A stretch of 64,000 nt of DNA from Williamsia deligens (lineage in GTDB: Bacteria > Actinomycetota > Actinomycetes > Mycobacteriales > Mycobacteriaceae). Below are positions 13,033 through 23,517 of the stretch, piece by piece. Position 1 is the stretch's first letter; each line of letters opens with the position of its first letter. The stretch spans positions 248,001 through 312,000 of the forward strand of contig NZ_JAMTCI010000003.1 of assembly GCF_024171765.1 (NCBI RefSeq), given 5' to 3'. The position numbers were made by a program, and so were the translations under genes. The notes beneath the pieces were generated by a model. It searched no databases. It saw nothing but the letters and a program-made list of their open reading frames with translations, and was not told the DNA's origin.

Positions 13033-13668
13033 GTGACGGCCCGCGTCACCATCCTCGACTACGGCTCGGGCAACCTCCGCTCGGCGCAGCGGGCGCTGGA
13101 ACGCACCGGCGCGGAGGTCACGGTCACCGCCGACCGCGACGCCGCCCTCGAGTGCGACGGTCTCGTCGTGCCCGGCGTGGGGGCGTTCGCGGCGTGCATG
13201 GCCGGGCTGAGCGCCGTCGGGGGCGAGCGGATCATCGGACGCCGCCTCGCCGGCGACCGTCCCGTCCTCGGCATCTGCGTGGGCATGCAGATCCTCTTCG
13301 AGCACGGCGTCGAGTTCGGCGTCGACGCGCAGGGCTGCGGGGAATGGCCGGGCACCGTGCGTCAGCTGCCTGCTCCCGTCCTGCCGCACATGGGCTGGAA
13401 CACCGTGCGCGCGGGCGAGGGATCTGTGCTGTTCGACGGCCTCGACGCCGACACCCGCTTCTACTTCGTGCACTCGTACGCGGTGCAGGAGTGGGAGATG
13501 AACACAGACGGCTCCCGTCTCCGCCCGGCCATCACGACGTGGTCCGAGCACGGGGGTCCGTTCCTCGCGGCCGTCGAGAACGGTCCACTGTCGGCGACCC
13601 AGTTCCACCCGGAGAAGTCCGGCGACGCCGGTGCGCAGCTGCTGGCCAACTGGGTCGGGAATCTGTGA
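13033..13668 (+). CDS. hisH: Imidazole glycerol phosphate synthase, glutaminase subunit
   Basis: A class I glutamine amidotransferase of 211 residues that supplies ammonia to HisF. The nucleophile Cys is in [12 protein letters not shown] and the His/Glu of the triad in [16 protein letters not shown] at the N-terminus is typical. The start GTG 13033 follows hisB by 13 bases. Its partner hisF lies two genes on. It overlaps the next small gene by 4 bases. Confidence 0.96.
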   Translation: MTARVTILDYGSGNLRSAQRALERTGAEVTVTADRDAALECDGLVVPGVGAFAACMAGLSAVGGERIIGRRLAGDRPVLGICVGMQILFEHGVEFGVDAQGCGEWPGTVRQLPAPVLPHMGWNTVRAGEGSVLFDGLDADTRFYFVHSYAVQEWEMNTDGSRLRPAITTWSEHGGPFLAAVENGPLSATQFHPEKSGDAGAQLLANWVGNL

Positions 13669-13916
13669 CACGTCGCGAGTTCTCGGTGGCCCGGCTCGCG
13701 GTCACCGTGATGGGGGCCGGGGTGATCGCGCTGGCGATCGTCGCCGTGGTCGCCGTCCTGCTCGCTCAGGCTTCCGCGCTCGCGGCGCTGATCGTGGCCC
13801 TGCTGGGCATCGTCGCCGTGATCGCCGTCATGGGCCTGGTGGCCCGCCGCATGGTGGATCACGCGCTGACCGACGCCGACGACACCGCACACCCCCGAGA
13901 AGAAGGACACATCTGA
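13665..13916 (+). CDS. Small two-helix membrane protein inside the his operon
   Basis: 83 residues, GTG 13665 overlapping the hisH stop. A short basic N-terminus is followed by two hydrophobic segments (about residues 10-32 and 35-58) separated by only a few residues, then [12 protein letters not shown] and a charged tail. It is strictly co-translated with hisH and ends 1 base before the hisA ATG, whose ribosome site GAAGGA lies in its last codons. I recognise no family. M. tuberculosis has no gene at this position. Confidence 0.7.
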   Translation: MTRREFSVARLAVTVMGAGVIALAIVAVVAVLLAQASALAALIVALLGIVAVIAVMGLVARRMVDHALTDADDTAHPREEGHI

Positions 13917-13917
13917 C

Positions 13918-14661
13918 ATGGGCACCACGCTGGAACTGCTCCCGGCGGTCGACGTCGCCGACGGGCAGGCCGTGCGCCTCGTCCAGGGAGCCGCGGGTTC
14001 GGAGACCTCGTACGGGTCGCCGCGGGATGCGGCGATGGCCTGGCAGTCCGACGGCGCGGAGTGGATCCACCTCGTCGATCTCGACGCGGCGTTCGGTCGC
14101 GGCGACAACCGCGAACTGCTCGCGGCGGTCGTCGGCGAACTCGACGTCAAGGTCGAGCTCTCCGGCGGCATCCGCGACGACGACTCGCTGCGGGCGGCGC
14201 TGGCCACCGGCTGCACCCGCGTCAACCTCGGCACGGCCGCGCTGGAGAACCCGGAGTGGTGCGCCCGCGTGGTGGGTGAGTTCGGTGACCGCATCGCCAT
14301 CGGACTCGACGCCGTCCACGAGGAGCGAGGATGGCGGCTGCGCGGTCGGGGATGGGTGTCCGACGGCGGCGACCTGTGGGAGGTCCTGGAGCGTCTCGAG
14401 CGCGACGGGTGCGCCCGGTATGTGGTCACCGACGTGAGCAAGGACGGCACTCTCACCGGCCCGAACCTGGAGCTGCTGCGCGACGTCGCGAGCGCCGCGT
14501 CGGCCCCGGTGGTCGCGTCCGGTGGTGTCTCGACCATCGACGACCTCACCGCGATCGCCGGCCTCGTCGACACCGGTGTGGAGGGCGCGATCGTCGGGAA
14601 GGCGTTGTACGCGGGACGGTTCACGCTGCCCGACGCGCTCGCGGCGGTGGCTGCGGTCTGA
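13918..14661 (+). CDS. priA: Phosphoribosyl isomerase A (HisA/TrpF bifunctional type)
   Basis: TIM-barrel isomerase of 247 residues acting on ProFAR in histidine synthesis. Catalytic Asp residues are visible in [11 protein letters not shown] and in [11 protein letters not shown]; phosphate-binding glycines lie in LSGGIRDD and ASGGVST. In actinobacteria this protein also performs the TrpF reaction of tryptophan synthesis, and no trpF is present in the trp cluster downstream. That dual role is inferred from taxonomy and context. Also called hisA. Confidence 0.94.
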   Translation: MGTTLELLPAVDVADGQAVRLVQGAAGSETSYGSPRDAAMAWQSDGAEWIHLVDLDAAFGRGDNRELLAAVVGELDVKVELSGGIRDDDSLRAALATGCTRVNLGTAALENPEWCARVVGEFGDRIAIGLDAVHEERGWRLRGRGWVSDGGDLWEVLERLERDGCARYVVTDVSKDGTLTGPNLELLRDVASAASAPVVASGGVSTIDDLTAIAGLVDTGVEGAIVGKALYAGRFTLPDALAAVAAV

Positions 14662-15494
14662 TGTCGCTGCCCGCCGGTCTCCCGTCCGACCTCGACCCCC
14701 CACGTCTGCTGGCCGTCGCGGCCGATCTGCTCGACGCCGCCGAACCCCGCTTCGTCGAGGGGATCGGTGCGCCGAGCGCGGTCGACAAGGGCGGCAACGA
14801 CTTCGCCACCGAGATCGACCTCGAGCTCGAACGGATGCTCTCGCAGCGTCTGTCCGACGCGACCGGCATCGGTGTCCACGGCGAGGAGTTCGGCGGACCC
14901 GACCCGACCACCGGCACCGTGTGGGTCGTCGACCCGGTCGACGGGACGTACAACTACTCGGCCGGTCTGCCGTTGGCCGGGATGCTGCTGGCCCTGCTGC
15001 ACGACGGACAGCCGGTCCTCGGCCTGACGTGGCTCCCGCTGCTGGACCGTCGGTACGCCGCGGTGGTCGACGGCCCGGTGACGTGCAACGGCGAGACCCT
15101 CCCGCGCCTGCGGCACACGGCACTGAACGACACCGTCATCGCGGTGGGGGCGTTCAACCTCGACAGCCGCGGACGGTTCCCCGGTCGCTGGCGTGTCGAC
15201 GTCCTCGGCGAGGCCTCCCGCCGTGTGTCCCGACTGCGACTGCTCGGCAGCACCGGGATCGACATGGCCCTCACCGCGGCCGGGAACCTCGGCGGCGCCG
15301 TCTGTTTCGGGCACCACCCCTGGGACAACGCACCCGGTGCGGCCCTGGTGCAAGCCGCGGGCGGTGTCGTCACCGACCTCACCGGCGCCCCGTGGACCGC
15401 GTCGTCCACGTCGATGTTGGCTGCGAGTCCCGGTGTGCACTCCGAACTGCTCGAGATCATCGCCGGCGTGGGCGATCCGGAGGACTTCCGATGA
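14661..15494 (+). CDS. impA: Inositol monophosphatase family protein
   Basis: 277 residues from ATG 14661, sharing one base with the priA stop (TGATG). Metal-binding motifs of the family are present: the Glu in [24 protein letters not shown] (motif WVxDPxDGTxN), and the third site in [18 protein letters not shown]. It occupies the place of M. tuberculosis impA (Rv1604). The substrate may be inositol-1-phosphate or another small phosphate ester; a role as histidinol phosphatase is possible given the operon but unproven. ATGA overlap with hisF. Confidence 0.88.
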   Translation: MSLPAGLPSDLDPPRLLAVAADLLDAAEPRFVEGIGAPSAVDKGGNDFATEIDLELERMLSQRLSDATGIGVHGEEFGGPDPTTGTVWVVDPVDGTYNYSAGLPLAGMLLALLHDGQPVLGLTWLPLLDRRYAAVVDGPVTCNGETLPRLRHTALNDTVIAVGAFNLDSRGRFPGRWRVDVLGEASRRVSRLRLLGSTGIDMALTAAGNLGGAVCFGHHPWDNAPGAALVQAAGGVVTDLTGAPWTASSTSMLAASPGVHSELLEIIAGVGDPEDFR

Positions 15495-16264
15495 CGGTCG
15501 CCGTACGGGTCATCCCGTGTCTGGACGTCGACGCCGGACGGGTCGTGAAGGGCGTCAACTTCGTCGACCTGCGTGATGCCGGCGACCCGGTGGAGCTCGC
15601 CGCGGCCTACGACGCCGCGGGGGCCGACGAGTTGACCTTCCTCGACGTCACCGCGTCGAGTTCGGGTCGGTCGACGATGCTCGACGTCGTGAGCCGCACC
15701 GCCGACCAGGTCTTCATACCGCTCACGGTCGGTGGTGGGGTCCGGACCGTCGCCGACGTCGACGTCCTGCTGCGCGCCGGGGCCGACAAGGTGGGCGTCA
15801 ACACCGCGGCCATCGCCCGCCCCGAGGTGCTCGCGGAGATGAGCCGGCATTTCGGGTCGCAGTGCATCGTGCTGTCGGTGGACGCCCGCACGGTCCCCGA
15901 GGGCTCGGCGCCGACACCGTCGGGCTGGGAGGTCACCACCCACGGTGGTCGTCGCGGGACCGGCATCGACGCGGTCGAGTGGGCCCGGCGCGGCCAGGAC
16001 CTCGGGGTGGGGGAGATCCTGCTGAACTCGATGGACGCCGACGGGACGAAGAACGGGTTCGACCTGGCCATGATCGCCGCGGTCCGTGCGGCCGTGGCCG
16101 TCCCGGTGATCGCCAGCGGCGGTGCCGGGAAGGTCGAGCACTTCGCGCCGGCCGTCCACCAGGGCGCCGATGCCGTGCTCGCTGCCTCGGTGTTCCACTT
16201 CGGGGAGTTGCACATCGGTGAGGTGAAGGACGCGATGCGGGCCGACGGGATCACCGTCCGCTGA
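15491..16264 (+). CDS. hisF: Imidazole glycerol phosphate synthase, cyclase subunit
   Basis: 257-residue TIM barrel forming IGP and AICAR with HisH. The N-terminal catalytic Asp lies in [16 protein letters not shown]; the second is in [15 protein letters not shown]. Phosphate-binding loops TVGGGVR and [11 protein letters not shown] are intact. The last 17 bases including the stop are echoed a few bases downstream (see repeat). Confidence 0.97.
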   Translation: MTVAVRVIPCLDVDAGRVVKGVNFVDLRDAGDPVELAAAYDAAGADELTFLDVTASSSGRSTMLDVVSRTADQVFIPLTVGGGVRTVADVDVLLRAGADKVGVNTAAIARPEVLAEMSRHFGSQCIVLSVDARTVPEGSAPTPSGWEVTTHGGRRGTGIDAVEWARRGQDLGVGEILLNSMDADGTKNGFDLAMIAAVRAAVAVPVIASGGAGKVEHFAPAVHQGADAVLAASVFHFGELHIGEVKDAMRADGITVR

Positions 16265-16291
16265 GCGAACACGATCACACCGTCCGCTGAG
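16249..16291 (+). repeat. Short duplication of the hisF 3' end
   Basis: GATCACCGTCCGCTGAG (16249-16265, ending hisF) recurs as GATCACACCGTCCGCTGAG at 16273-16291, just before the hisI ribosome site. The second copy has a 2-base insertion and its own TGA. This looks like a local slippage duplication in the intercistronic gap. Confidence 0.8.
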
Positions 16292-16301
16292 AGGAGTGGC
16301 C

Positions 16302-16664
16302 ATGACGTTGCCGTCGGAGATCGCCGAGCGGTTGTCGCTGTCCGAGAACGGGTTGGTCGCGGCGATCGCCCAGGAGGCGGGCACCGGTGAGGTGTTGATG
16401 CTCGCCTGGATGGACGCCGAGGCGCTCGACCGGACGCTGCGCACCGGGCGCGCCACCTACTGGTCCCGCTCGCGCGGCGAGTACTGGGTGAAGGGTGAGA
16501 CCAGCGGGCACGTCCAGATGGTCCGTGACGTCCGCCTCGACTGCGACGGGGACGCCCTGCTGCTCACCGTCGACCAGACGGGCCCGGCGTGTCACACCGG
16601 CACCCACAGCTGCTTCGACGCGAGCCGCGCCCTGCCGCTGACCACCCCCGACGACCAGGAGTAG
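16302..16664 (+). CDS. hisI: Phosphoribosyl-AMP cyclohydrolase
   Basis: 120 residues from ATG 16302 with GAGGAG at 16291-16296; a GTG at 16296 is inside the ribosome site and was not used. Metal-binding motifs [53 protein letters not shown] are all present. It lacks the HisE pyrophosphohydrolase domain, as expected in actinobacteria, where hisE-hisG are elsewhere. Confidence 0.96.
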   Translation: MTLPSEIAERLSLSENGLVAAIAQEAGTGEVLMLAWMDAEALDRTLRTGRATYWSRSRGEYWVKGETSGHVQMVRDVRLDCDGDALLLTVDQTGPACHTGTHSCFDASRALPLTTPDDQE

Positions 16665-16667
16665 CCC

Positions 16668-16850
16668 ATGCCGTTGATCCAGATCAGCCAGACACCCGGC
16701 CTGTCCGACCGGGTGAAGCGCGAGACCATCGCCGCGGTCACCGAGGCGTACGCGAAAGCCACGGGCAAGAACCCCGACTCGGTGTGGGTGACCATCACCG
16801 AGGTGCCCCGGTCCCACTGGGGCGTCGGCGGCGAACCGCTGGGACACTGA
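16668..16850 (+). CDS. 4-oxalocrotonate tautomerase family protein (variant active site)
   Basis: 60 residues, ATG 16668 with AGGAG before it. After removal of Met the catalytic Pro1 is kept (PLIQIS). Aligning to classical 4-OT without gaps, Arg11 is Leu11 and Arg39 is Trp39, while the Phe50 position holds Trp50 (HWGVGG). Loss of both substrate-binding arginines argues against dicarboxylate tautomerisation. It starts 3 bases after hisI and ends 5 bases before trpE, so it belongs to the his-trp transcript. Its substrate is unknown. Confidence 0.82.
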   Translation: MPLIQISQTPGLSDRVKRETIAAVTEAYAKATGKNPDSVWVTITEVPRSHWGVGGEPLGH

Positions 16851-16855
16851 AGGGC

Positions 16856-18454
16856 GTGACCAGCGACCTGCCTCCCACCGACGGCACCACCACCCGCGAG
16901 CAGTTCGTCGACCTGGCGCGCGATCACCGTGTCGTGCCCGTCACCCGCAAGGTCGTCGCCGACTCGGAGACACCGCTGTCGGCGTACCGCAAGCTCGCCG
17001 GTGACCGGCCGGGCACGTTCCTGCTGGAGTCGGCGGAGAACGGCCGCTCCTGGTCGCGCTGGTCGTTCATCGGCGCCGGTGCGCCCGCGGCCCTCACGGT
17101 CGTCGACGGCGAGGCGCACTGGTGGGGGACCGTCCCCGACGGCGCACCCCGGGACGGCGACCCGCTCGTGGCGTTGGCCGAGTCGCTGCGACTGCTCGCC
17201 ACCGATCGACTGCCCGGGATGCCGCCGCTGACCGGCGGATTCGTCGGCTACCTCGCCTACGACGCCGTCCGTCGCCTGGAACGACTCCCCGACACCTGCA
17301 TCGACGACATGGCGCTCCCCGAGATGCTCATGCTGTTGGCCACCGACCTCGCCGCCGTCGACCACCACGAGGGATCGATCACCCTGATCGCCAACGCGAT
17401 CAACTGGGACGGCACCGACGACCGCGTGCACGAGGCGTACGACGACGCCGTCGCCCGACTGGATCGGATGACGGAGGCACTCGCGGCCCCGGCGCCGTCG
17501 ACCGTGTCCACCTTCCACAAGCCCGACCCGGTCTACCGCGCGCAACGCACGCGCGACGAGTACGCCACCGTCGTCGCGTCGCTCGTGGGCGAGATCGAGG
17601 CGGGCGAGGCGTTCCAGGTGGTGCCCTCCATGCGCTTCGAGATGACCACCGACGCCGATCCCGTCGACGTCTACCGGGTGCTGCGGTCGTCGAACCCGAG
17701 CCCGTACATGTACCTGCTGCGGATGCCCGGTGTGGGGCGCGACCCGTTCACGATCGTCGGGTCGTCCCCCGAGGCGCTGGTGACCGTGTCCCAGGGCACG
17801 GCGACGACCCACCCGATCGCGGGGACCCGCTGGCGCGGGGCGACCGAGGACGAGGACCACCTGCTCGCCAAGGACCTCCTGGCCGACGAGAAGGAGAACT
17901 CCGAGCACCTGATGCTCGTCGACCTCGGACGCAACGACCTCGGGCGCGTGTGCGAACCGGGCACGGTGGCCGTGCACGACTACCGCCACATCGAGCGCTA
18001 CAGCCACGTGATGCACCTGGTGTCCACGGTGACCGGGCGTCTGCAGCAGGGCGCGACCGCCCTCGACGCGGTCGCGGCGTGCTTCCCCGCGGGCACCCTA
18101 ACCGGGGCCCCCAAGGTGCGGGCGATGGAGCTGATCGACGAGCACGAGATCACCCGACGGGGGCTGTACGGCGGGGTGGTGGGCTACCTGGACTTCGCCG
18201 GCGACGCCGACACGGCGATCGCCATCCGCACCGCGGTCATGTCGGGGGAGCGGGCCGTGGTGCAGGCCGGCGGCGGCGTCGTCGCCGACAGCGACGCCGA
18301 CTACGAGTACAACGAGGCCCGCAACAAGGCGCGCACCGTCCTCACCGCGATCGCCGCCGCCGAGACCATGACACCCGCGACGGGGTCACCGGCGACGGGG
18401 ACACCGGCACCGGCCACACCCGTCGCCTCCGAGAGAGCGGACGTGCAGTCATGA
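16856..18454 (+). CDS. trpE: Anthranilate synthase component I
   Basis: Converts chorismate and ammonia to anthranilate with the TrpG partner, which is not in this window. 532 residues from GTG 16856. The feedback site motif [16 protein letters not shown] lies near residues 55-70. The catalytic chorismate-binding half has [31 protein letters not shown] and [17 protein letters not shown]. The C-terminus ends in a Thr/Pro/Ala-rich tail. First trp gene; overlaps the next by ATGA. Confidence 0.96.
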   Translation: MTSDLPPTDGTTTREQFVDLARDHRVVPVTRKVVADSETPLSAYRKLAGDRPGTFLLESAENGRSWSRWSFIGAGAPAALTVVDGEAHWWGTVPDGAPRDGDPLVALAESLRLLATDRLPGMPPLTGGFVGYLAYDAVRRLERLPDTCIDDMALPEMLMLLATDLAAVDHHEGSITLIANAINWDGTDDRVHEAYDDAVARLDRMTEALAAPAPSTVSTFHKPDPVYRAQRTRDEYATVVASLVGEIEAGEAFQVVPSMRFEMTTDADPVDVYRVLRSSNPSPYMYLLRMPGVGRDPFTIVGSSPEALVTVSQGTATTHPIAGTRWRGATEDEDHLLAKDLLADEKENSEHLMLVDLGRNDLGRVCEPGTVAVHDYRHIERYSHVMHLVSTVTGRLQQGATALDAVAACFPAGTLTGAPKVRAMELIDEHEITRRGLYGGVVGYLDFAGDADTAIAIRTAVMSGERAVVQAGGGVVADSDADYEYNEARNKARTVLTAIAAAETMTPATGSPATGTPAPATPVASERADVQS

Positions 18455-19281
18455 CCGGACCCCGGACGGGCGAGCCCGAGGAGAACGGCGGCGACACCAC
18501 GTCGACGGTCACCGAACCCGATGCCGCCGCGATCCGCCGACGGGGGGTGCGCACCGCCGCGATCCTCCTGGTGCTGTCGGCGGCTGCGCTCTGGGGCGCG
18601 TCCCGCCTCCCGTGGGCGTCGCTCACAGCCCAGGACGGACTCAGTCCCGAGCGCCACTTCACGGTGCACGGGTCCGACTGGAGTCCCTGGCTGACACCGG
18701 TCGCGATCGTGCTCGTCGCGGCGGTCGCCGCCGCCGTCGCCCTGCGGGGATGGGCACTGCGGATCACCGCGGCCGTCGTCACGGTGATCGGGGTCGTCTC
18801 GATCCTCCCGGTCATCTCGCTGCTCACCGGGAACGACCCGGGCGCGTACGCAGCCCGGTCGATCGACCTCGCCGGTCGGTATCAGGTGGCCTCCGTCGAC
18901 ACCCACCCGTGGGTGGCTGCGGTGGTGGTCCTCGGGGCCGTCCTCGCGCTCGCCGGGGCGACGATGCTGCTGCGGGTCGCCCGCGGCGGGACGGCGATGT
19001 CGTCGCGGTACAAGACACCCGCCGCCCGGCGCGCCGAGCTCGAGGAGACCGTGTTCGCCGAGCGCGAGGCCCGCCGGGACGACACGGCGCCGGAGTTGTC
19101 GGCGCCGAGCTCCCCGACCGCCGCCGCCGGTACCGCAGACGGCGCCGACGGGGTCACCGAACGGATGCTGTGGGACGCGCTGGACACCGGTGCGGACCCG
19201 ACAGATCCGCGCGCGACCAGGCCGACCTCCTCGGACGCCCGACCGGGGGCCGACAGCGGGGACGACGACGCGCCGCGGTGA
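18451..19281 (+). CDS. Trp biosynthesis-associated membrane protein (Rv1610-like)
   Basis: 276 residues with four hydrophobic segments (about residues 36-52, 77-96, 99-122, 150-173), a WxxWLTP extracellular loop, and a long hydrophilic C-terminal tail ending in Asp/Ala/Pro-rich sequence. This family is consistently found between trpE and trpC in actinobacteria. Its role (transport, regulation or complex assembly) is not established. ATGA overlap with trpE shows coupling. Confidence 0.85.
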   Translation: MTGPRTGEPEENGGDTTSTVTEPDAAAIRRRGVRTAAILLVLSAAALWGASRLPWASLTAQDGLSPERHFTVHGSDWSPWLTPVAIVLVAAVAAAVALRGWALRITAAVVTVIGVVSILPVISLLTGNDPGAYAARSIDLAGRYQVASVDTHPWVAAVVVLGAVLALAGATMLLRVARGGTAMSSRYKTPAARRAELEETVFAEREARRDDTAPELSAPSSPTAAAGTADGADGVTERMLWDALDTGADPTDPRATRPTSSDARPGADSGDDDAPR

Positions 19282-19336
19282 CGCCGCACACACGACCCAC
19301 CCCGACCCCCGAACAGGCGGCCACCCGCCACCGGGC

Positions 19337-19405
19337 TACCCTTGCTCTCACCACAGGTCACACGGGCGGCGCAGTCGCCGACGATCTCGAGACGCTGGAA
19401 GGGGA
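19337..19405 (+). promoter_or_regulatory. Candidate internal promoter and ribosome site of trpC
   Basis: The 131-base gap before trpC is the largest in the trp cluster. It contains TACCCT (19337-19342), a -10 match, and a strong ribosome site GGAAGGGGA (19397-19405) 7 bases before the trpC ATG. No Trp-codon-rich leader was seen. Promoter call is tentative. Confidence 0.35.
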
Positions 19406-19412
19406 CCGCGCC

Positions 19413-20231
19413 ATGAGCTCGCCGACCGTCCTCGACTCGATCATCGACGGCGTCCGCGCCGACGTCGCCGCCCGGGAGGCGGTCCTGGACTTCGCCGCCG
19501 TGAAAGCCGCGGCCAAGGCCGCCCCCGACCCGATCGACGCCGCCGCGGCACTGCGGGAGCCGGGCATCGCCGTCATCGCCGAGTGCAAGCGATCGAGCCC
19601 GTCGAAGGGTCCTCTCGCCGACATCCCCGATCCCGCCGAGCTCGCACGCGCCTACGAGAGCGGTGGGGCCCGCATCATCAGCGTGCTCACCGAGGAGCGT
19701 CGCTTCGGCGGTTCCCTGGCCGACCTCGACGCGGTCCGTGCAGCGGTCCGGATCCCGGTCCTGCGCAAGGACTTCATCATCGGGCCGTATCAGATCCACG
19801 AGGCCCGGGCCCACGGGGCGGACGTCGTCCTGCTCATCGTGGCCGCGCTGGAACAGAACGTGCTGGCCTCCCTGCTCGACCGCACCGAGTCCCTCGGGAT
19901 GACCGCCCTGGTGGAGGTCCACACCGAGGCCGAGGCCGACCGTGCCCTGTCCGCGGGCGCGACCGTCGTCGGCGTCAACGCCCGCAACCTCAAGACCCTC
20001 GAGGTCGACCGGGACGTGTTCGCCCGCATCGCACCCGGGTTGCCGACGGAGACCATCCGCATCGCCGAGAGCGGTGTCAACGGCACCGCGGACCTGCTCG
20101 CCTACGCCGGCGCCGGTGCGGATGCAGTCCTCGTCGGCGAGGCCCTGGTCACGCGCGGGGACCCCCGCGCCGCGGTGGCCGAGCTCGTCACGGCCGGCGC
20201 CCACCCGTCCTGCCCCAAACCGGTCCGCTGA
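19413..20231 (+). CDS. trpC: Indole-3-glycerol phosphate synthase
   Basis: 272-residue TIM barrel making indole-glycerol phosphate from CdRP. Family motifs: [11 protein letters not shown] with the catalytic Lys, [43 protein letters not shown] and ESGVNG. No fused TrpF domain, consistent with PriA supplying that step. Starts at ATG 19413. Confidence 0.96.
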   Translation: MSSPTVLDSIIDGVRADVAAREAVLDFAAVKAAAKAAPDPIDAAAALREPGIAVIAECKRSSPSKGPLADIPDPAELARAYESGGARIISVLTEERRFGGSLADLDAVRAAVRIPVLRKDFIIGPYQIHEARAHGADVVLLIVAALEQNVLASLLDRTESLGMTALVEVHTEAEADRALSAGATVVGVNARNLKTLEVDRDVFARIAPGLPTETIRIAESGVNGTADLLAYAGAGADAVLVGEALVTRGDPRAAVAELVTAGAHPSCPKPVR

Positions 20232-20234
20232 CCG

Positions 20235-21536
20235 GTGACCACGCACCACCAGGAGCCCTCTCTGTCCGCGGACACCTCTCTCGACGCCGAGTTCCCCACC
20301 GCCAGCAGGGGACTGGCCGAACGCACCTCCTCTGACCCCGACGAGCGCGGGTATTTCGGCTCGTTCGGCGGGCGTCACGTGCCCGAGGCGCTGATGGCCG
20401 TCATCGACGAGGTCACCACCAGTTACGAGAAGGCTCGTGTCGACGACGACTTCCTGGCCGAGCTCGACCGGCTGCAGCGCGACTACAGCGGCCGACCGTC
20501 CCCGTTGTTCGAGGCGCAGCGTCTGCGGGAGCACGCCGGCGGCGCGCGCATATTCCTCAAGCGCGAGGACCTGAACCACACCGGCTCGCACAAGATCAAC
20601 AACGTCCTCGGCCAGGCCATGCTGGCCCGGAAGATGGGCAAGCACCGGATCATCGCCGAGACCGGTGCTGGTCAGCACGGTGTCGCGACCGCCACGGCCT
20701 GTGCGCTGTTCGGCCTCGAGTGCGTCATCTACATGGGCCGTGTCGACACCGAGCGTCAGGCGCTCAACGTCGCCCGTATGCGTCTGCTGGGGGCGACCGT
20801 CGTCGCCGTCGACACCGGGTCGTCGACGTTGAAGGACGCGATCAACGAGGCGATGCGCGACTGGGTGACGAACGCGCACAACACCTACTACTGCTTCGGC
20901 ACCGCGGCGGGACCGCACCCGTTCCCGCTGATGGTCCGTGACCTGCAGCGCATCGTCGGGCTCGAGGCCCGTGCGCAGATGCTCTCGTCCGTCGGGCGCC
21001 TCCCCGACGCCGTGGTCGCCTGTGTCGGTGGCGGCTCGAACGCGATCGGCATCTTCCACCCGTTCATCGAGGACGAGGGTGTGCGTCTGGTCGGGTTCGA
21101 GGCCGCGGGCGACGGCGTCGACTCGGGTCGGCACGCTGCGACGTTCAGCGGCGGCACGCCCGGTGCCTTCCAGGGCGCGTACTCCTACCTCCTCCAGGAC
21201 GACGACGGCCAGACGATCGAGTCCCACTCGATCTCCGCCGGCCTGGACTACCCGGGTGTCGGCCCGGAGCACGCCCACCTGCTGGAGACCGGTCGCGCCG
21301 AGTACCGCCCGGTCACCGACGTCGAGGCGATGGACGCGCTGTCGCTGCTGAGCCGTGCCGAGGGCATCATCCCGGCCATCGAGTCCGCGCACGCGGTGGC
21401 GGGGGCGCTCACGCTCGGCCGCGAACTGGGCGACGGCGCCGCGGTGTTGGTGAACCTGTCCGGCCGCGGTGACAAGGACGTCGACACCGCAGCCCGTTGG
21501 TTCGGGCTGTTCGACAAGCCCGAGTCCGCGTCGTGA
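20235..21536 (+). CDS. trpB: Tryptophan synthase beta chain
   Basis: PLP enzyme joining indole and serine. 433 residues from GTG 20235, with a ~25-residue variable N-terminus before [16 protein letters not shown]. The PLP Lys is in [14 protein letters not shown]; the indole/serine site ETGAGQHG and phosphate loop GGGSNAIG are intact. It starts 3 bases after trpC and overlaps trpA by 4 bases. Confidence 0.97.
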   Translation: MTTHHQEPSLSADTSLDAEFPTASRGLAERTSSDPDERGYFGSFGGRHVPEALMAVIDEVTTSYEKARVDDDFLAELDRLQRDYSGRPSPLFEAQRLREHAGGARIFLKREDLNHTGSHKINNVLGQAMLARKMGKHRIIAETGAGQHGVATATACALFGLECVIYMGRVDTERQALNVARMRLLGATVVAVDTGSSTLKDAINEAMRDWVTNAHNTYYCFGTAAGPHPFPLMVRDLQRIVGLEARAQMLSSVGRLPDAVVACVGGGSNAIGIFHPFIEDEGVRLVGFEAAGDGVDSGRHAATFSGGTPGAFQGAYSYLLQDDDGQTIESHSISAGLDYPGVGPEHAHLLETGRAEYRPVTDVEAMDALSLLSRAEGIIPAIESAHAVAGALTLGRELGDGAAVLVNLSGRGDKDVDTAARWFGLFDKPESAS

Positions 21537-22336
21537 CGTCACGCCTGTCGGGCGTCTTCGCCCGGTGTTCCGCCGAGGCCCGCGCGGCGCTCATCGGATA
21601 CCTCCCGGTCGGTTTCCCCGACCCCGAGCAGTCCCGTCGGCTGGTGCGGGTGCTCGTGGAATCCGGCTGCGACATCGTCGAACTCGGCATCCCGTACTCC
21701 GACCCGGTGATGGACGGTCCCACCATCCAGGCCGCCGCCGACACAGCGCTCGCCGCGGGCACCAAGGTGCGTGACGTGTTCGCCGCGGCGGAGGTCGTCG
21801 CCGAGGCCGGTGGCGCCCCGGTGGTCATGTCCTACTGGAACCCGTTGCTGCGCTACGGGATCGACGCGTTCTCCCGGGACCTCGCCGCCGCGGGTGGGAT
21901 GGGCATCATCACGCCCAACCTCATCCCCGAGGAGGCCGACGCCTGGGTCGAGGCCTCGGATGCGCACGAGCTCGACCGGATCTTCCTCGTCGCGCCGTCG
22001 TCCACCGAGGAGCGGTTGGCGATGACGCTCGAGAAGAGCTCGGGGTTCGTCTACGCGTCCTCCGTCATGGGTGTCACCGGCGCCCGCGACGCCGTGTCCG
22101 ACGCCGCGCCGGAGCTGTGCGCACGGATCCGCTCCCACTCCGACATCGCGATCGGTGTGGGACTCGGGGTGCGCAGCCGTGAGCAGGCTGCGCAGATCGC
22201 CGCATACGCCGACGGCGTCATCGTCGGGTCCGCCCTGGTGAGCGCAGCCGACGAGAGCGAGTCGGCGTTGGCGACGCTCGTCGGTGACCTCGCCGACGGG
22301 GTGCGGTCGGCACCACGATCGGCGCAGGCTCGATGA
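21533..22336 (+). CDS. trpA: Tryptophan synthase alpha chain
   Basis: 267 residues from GTG 21533 overlapping the trpB stop. Cleaves indole-glycerol phosphate and channels indole to TrpB. Catalytic Glu and Asp are in [17 protein letters not shown]; phosphate loop in GVGLGVRS-type sequence and VGSALV. Normal length. Its stop overlaps the lgt ATG. Confidence 0.96.
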   Translation: MTSRLSGVFARCSAEARAALIGYLPVGFPDPEQSRRLVRVLVESGCDIVELGIPYSDPVMDGPTIQAAADTALAAGTKVRDVFAAAEVVAEAGGAPVVMSYWNPLLRYGIDAFSRDLAAAGGMGIITPNLIPEEADAWVEASDAHELDRIFLVAPSSTEERLAMTLEKSSGFVYASSVMGVTGARDAVSDAAPELCARIRSHSDIAIGVGLGVRSREQAAQIAAYADGVIVGSALVSAADESESALATLVGDLADGVRSAPRSAQAR

Positions 22337-23385
22337 CCGCACCCACGGTGCTGGCGGCGTTCCCCAGTCCCCCGCAGGGTGTCTGGTACCTCGGCGACTT
22401 CCCGCTCCGGGCCTACGCCCTGTGCATCATCGTCGGCATCGTCGCCGCCGTGTGGTGGGGCAACCGTCGCTGGGTCGCCCGGGGCGGCCGTGAGGGCGAG
22501 GTCCTCGACGTCGCCATCTGGGCGGTGCCCTTCGGCCTGGTCGGCGGACGGCTCTATCACCTGGCGACCGACTGGCGGACCTACTTCGGTGACGGCCCGA
22601 AACAGCCGATCGACGCCCTGAAGATCTGGGACGGCGGTCTCGGGATCTGGGGTGCCGTCCTCCTCGGCGCGGTGGGCGCGTGGATCGGCACCCGGCGGGC
22701 GGGGATCCGTCTGCCGGCGTTCGGCGACGCGATCGCCCCGCCGATCCTGCTGGCCCAGGCGATCGGTCGGCTCGGCAACTACTTCAACCAGGAGCTCTAC
22801 GGCGCGCACACGTCGCTGCCGTGGGGTCTGGAGATCTACGAACGCGTCGACTCCAACGGCAACGTCGGACCCGGACTGATCGACGGCAGGTCGACCGGCA
22901 CCGTCGTCGACGTCGTCCAGCCCACGTTCCTCTACGAGCTGATCTGGAACGTCCTCGTCGTCGTCGCGCTCGTCGCACTCGACCGGCGGTTCCGCATCGG
23001 CCACGGGCGTCTGTTCGCGGGATACGTGGCCGGGTACTGCCTCGGGCGGTTCTTCATCGAGATGCTCCGCGAGGACTCCGCCACCCACGTCCTGGGCATC
23101 CGCATCAACGTGTTCACGGCCGGCATCGTGTTCCTCTGCGCCGTCGCGTACATCGTCCTCGCCCGCAAGGGCCGGGAAGCACCCGACGACGTGTACCGCG
23201 GAGAGCACGGTCCCGACGCCGAGGACGGCCCGGACACCGCGACCGACGCGGAGACGGACGCGACCACCGCGGAGTCCGACGAGAAGCCGACTGCCGACGA
23301 CAAGGCTGCTCCCGACGAGAAGAAGCCGTCGGACGAGAAGGCCGACGGCGACACCGACACGGCCGCCGACACCGCGACACGCTGA
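22333..23385 (+). CDS. lgt: Prolipoprotein diacylglyceryl transferase
   Basis: Membrane enzyme that attaches diacylglycerol to lipobox cysteines; it would process the LivJ- and GlnH-like lipoproteins encoded later in this window. 350 residues with about seven hydrophobic helices. The signature GRLGNYFNQELYG (about residues 145-157) and the periplasmic catalytic Arg/His regions are present. The final ~75 residues are a low-complexity Asp/Glu/Thr/Ala/Lys tail, likely cytoplasmic and disordered, as in several actinobacterial Lgt proteins. ATGA overlap with trpA. Confidence 0.95.
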   Translation: MTAPTVLAAFPSPPQGVWYLGDFPLRAYALCIIVGIVAAVWWGNRRWVARGGREGEVLDVAIWAVPFGLVGGRLYHLATDWRTYFGDGPKQPIDALKIWDGGLGIWGAVLLGAVGAWIGTRRAGIRLPAFGDAIAPPILLAQAIGRLGNYFNQELYGAHTSLPWGLEIYERVDSNGNVGPGLIDGRSTGTVVDVVQPTFLYELIWNVLVVVALVALDRRFRIGHGRLFAGYVAGYCLGRFFIEMLREDSATHVLGIRINVFTAGIVFLCAVAYIVLARKGREAPDDVYRGEHGPDAEDGPDTATDAETDATTAESDEKPTADDKAAPDEKKPSDEKADGDTDTAADTATR

Positions 23386-23501
23386 CCGGTCGCACGACCT
23401 GCGCTCGTGACTTCCCCAGTCGCACGCGGATGTTCGTCGACAGGGTGGTGGACGGCGGATGACAGCTCGGCGCCATCGTGGAGACACCCCTGTCGGAGGA
23501 C

Positions 23502-23517
23502 TAGGCTCACTCCCGTG
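23502..23517 (+). promoter_or_regulatory. Leaderless promoter of pyk
   Basis: TAGGCT (23502-23507) followed after 7 bases by GTG 23515. No ribosome site precedes this GTG. The arrangement matches the leaderless class common in Mycobacteriales. The 129-base gap from lgt holds no other recognisable signal. Confidence 0.5.

Noticed and set aside
16296-16301. GTG start for hisI
   Set aside because: It overlaps the GAGGAG ribosome site; ATG 16302 is correctly spaced.
19282-19412. Tryptophan attenuator or leader peptide before trpC
   Set aside because: No short frame with clustered Trp codons and no alternative hairpins were found.
18882-21542. Long minus-strand reading frame (886 codons) opposite trpC-trpB
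   Set aside because: Shadow of the trp genes, with no recognisable protein features.
23492-23507. TGTCGGAG close to the pyk -10, similar to the polA/uvrB motif
   Set aside because: Spacing to TAGGCT is only 3 bases instead of 8, so it does not fit the damage-promoter layout. It shows that TGTCG is common by chance here.
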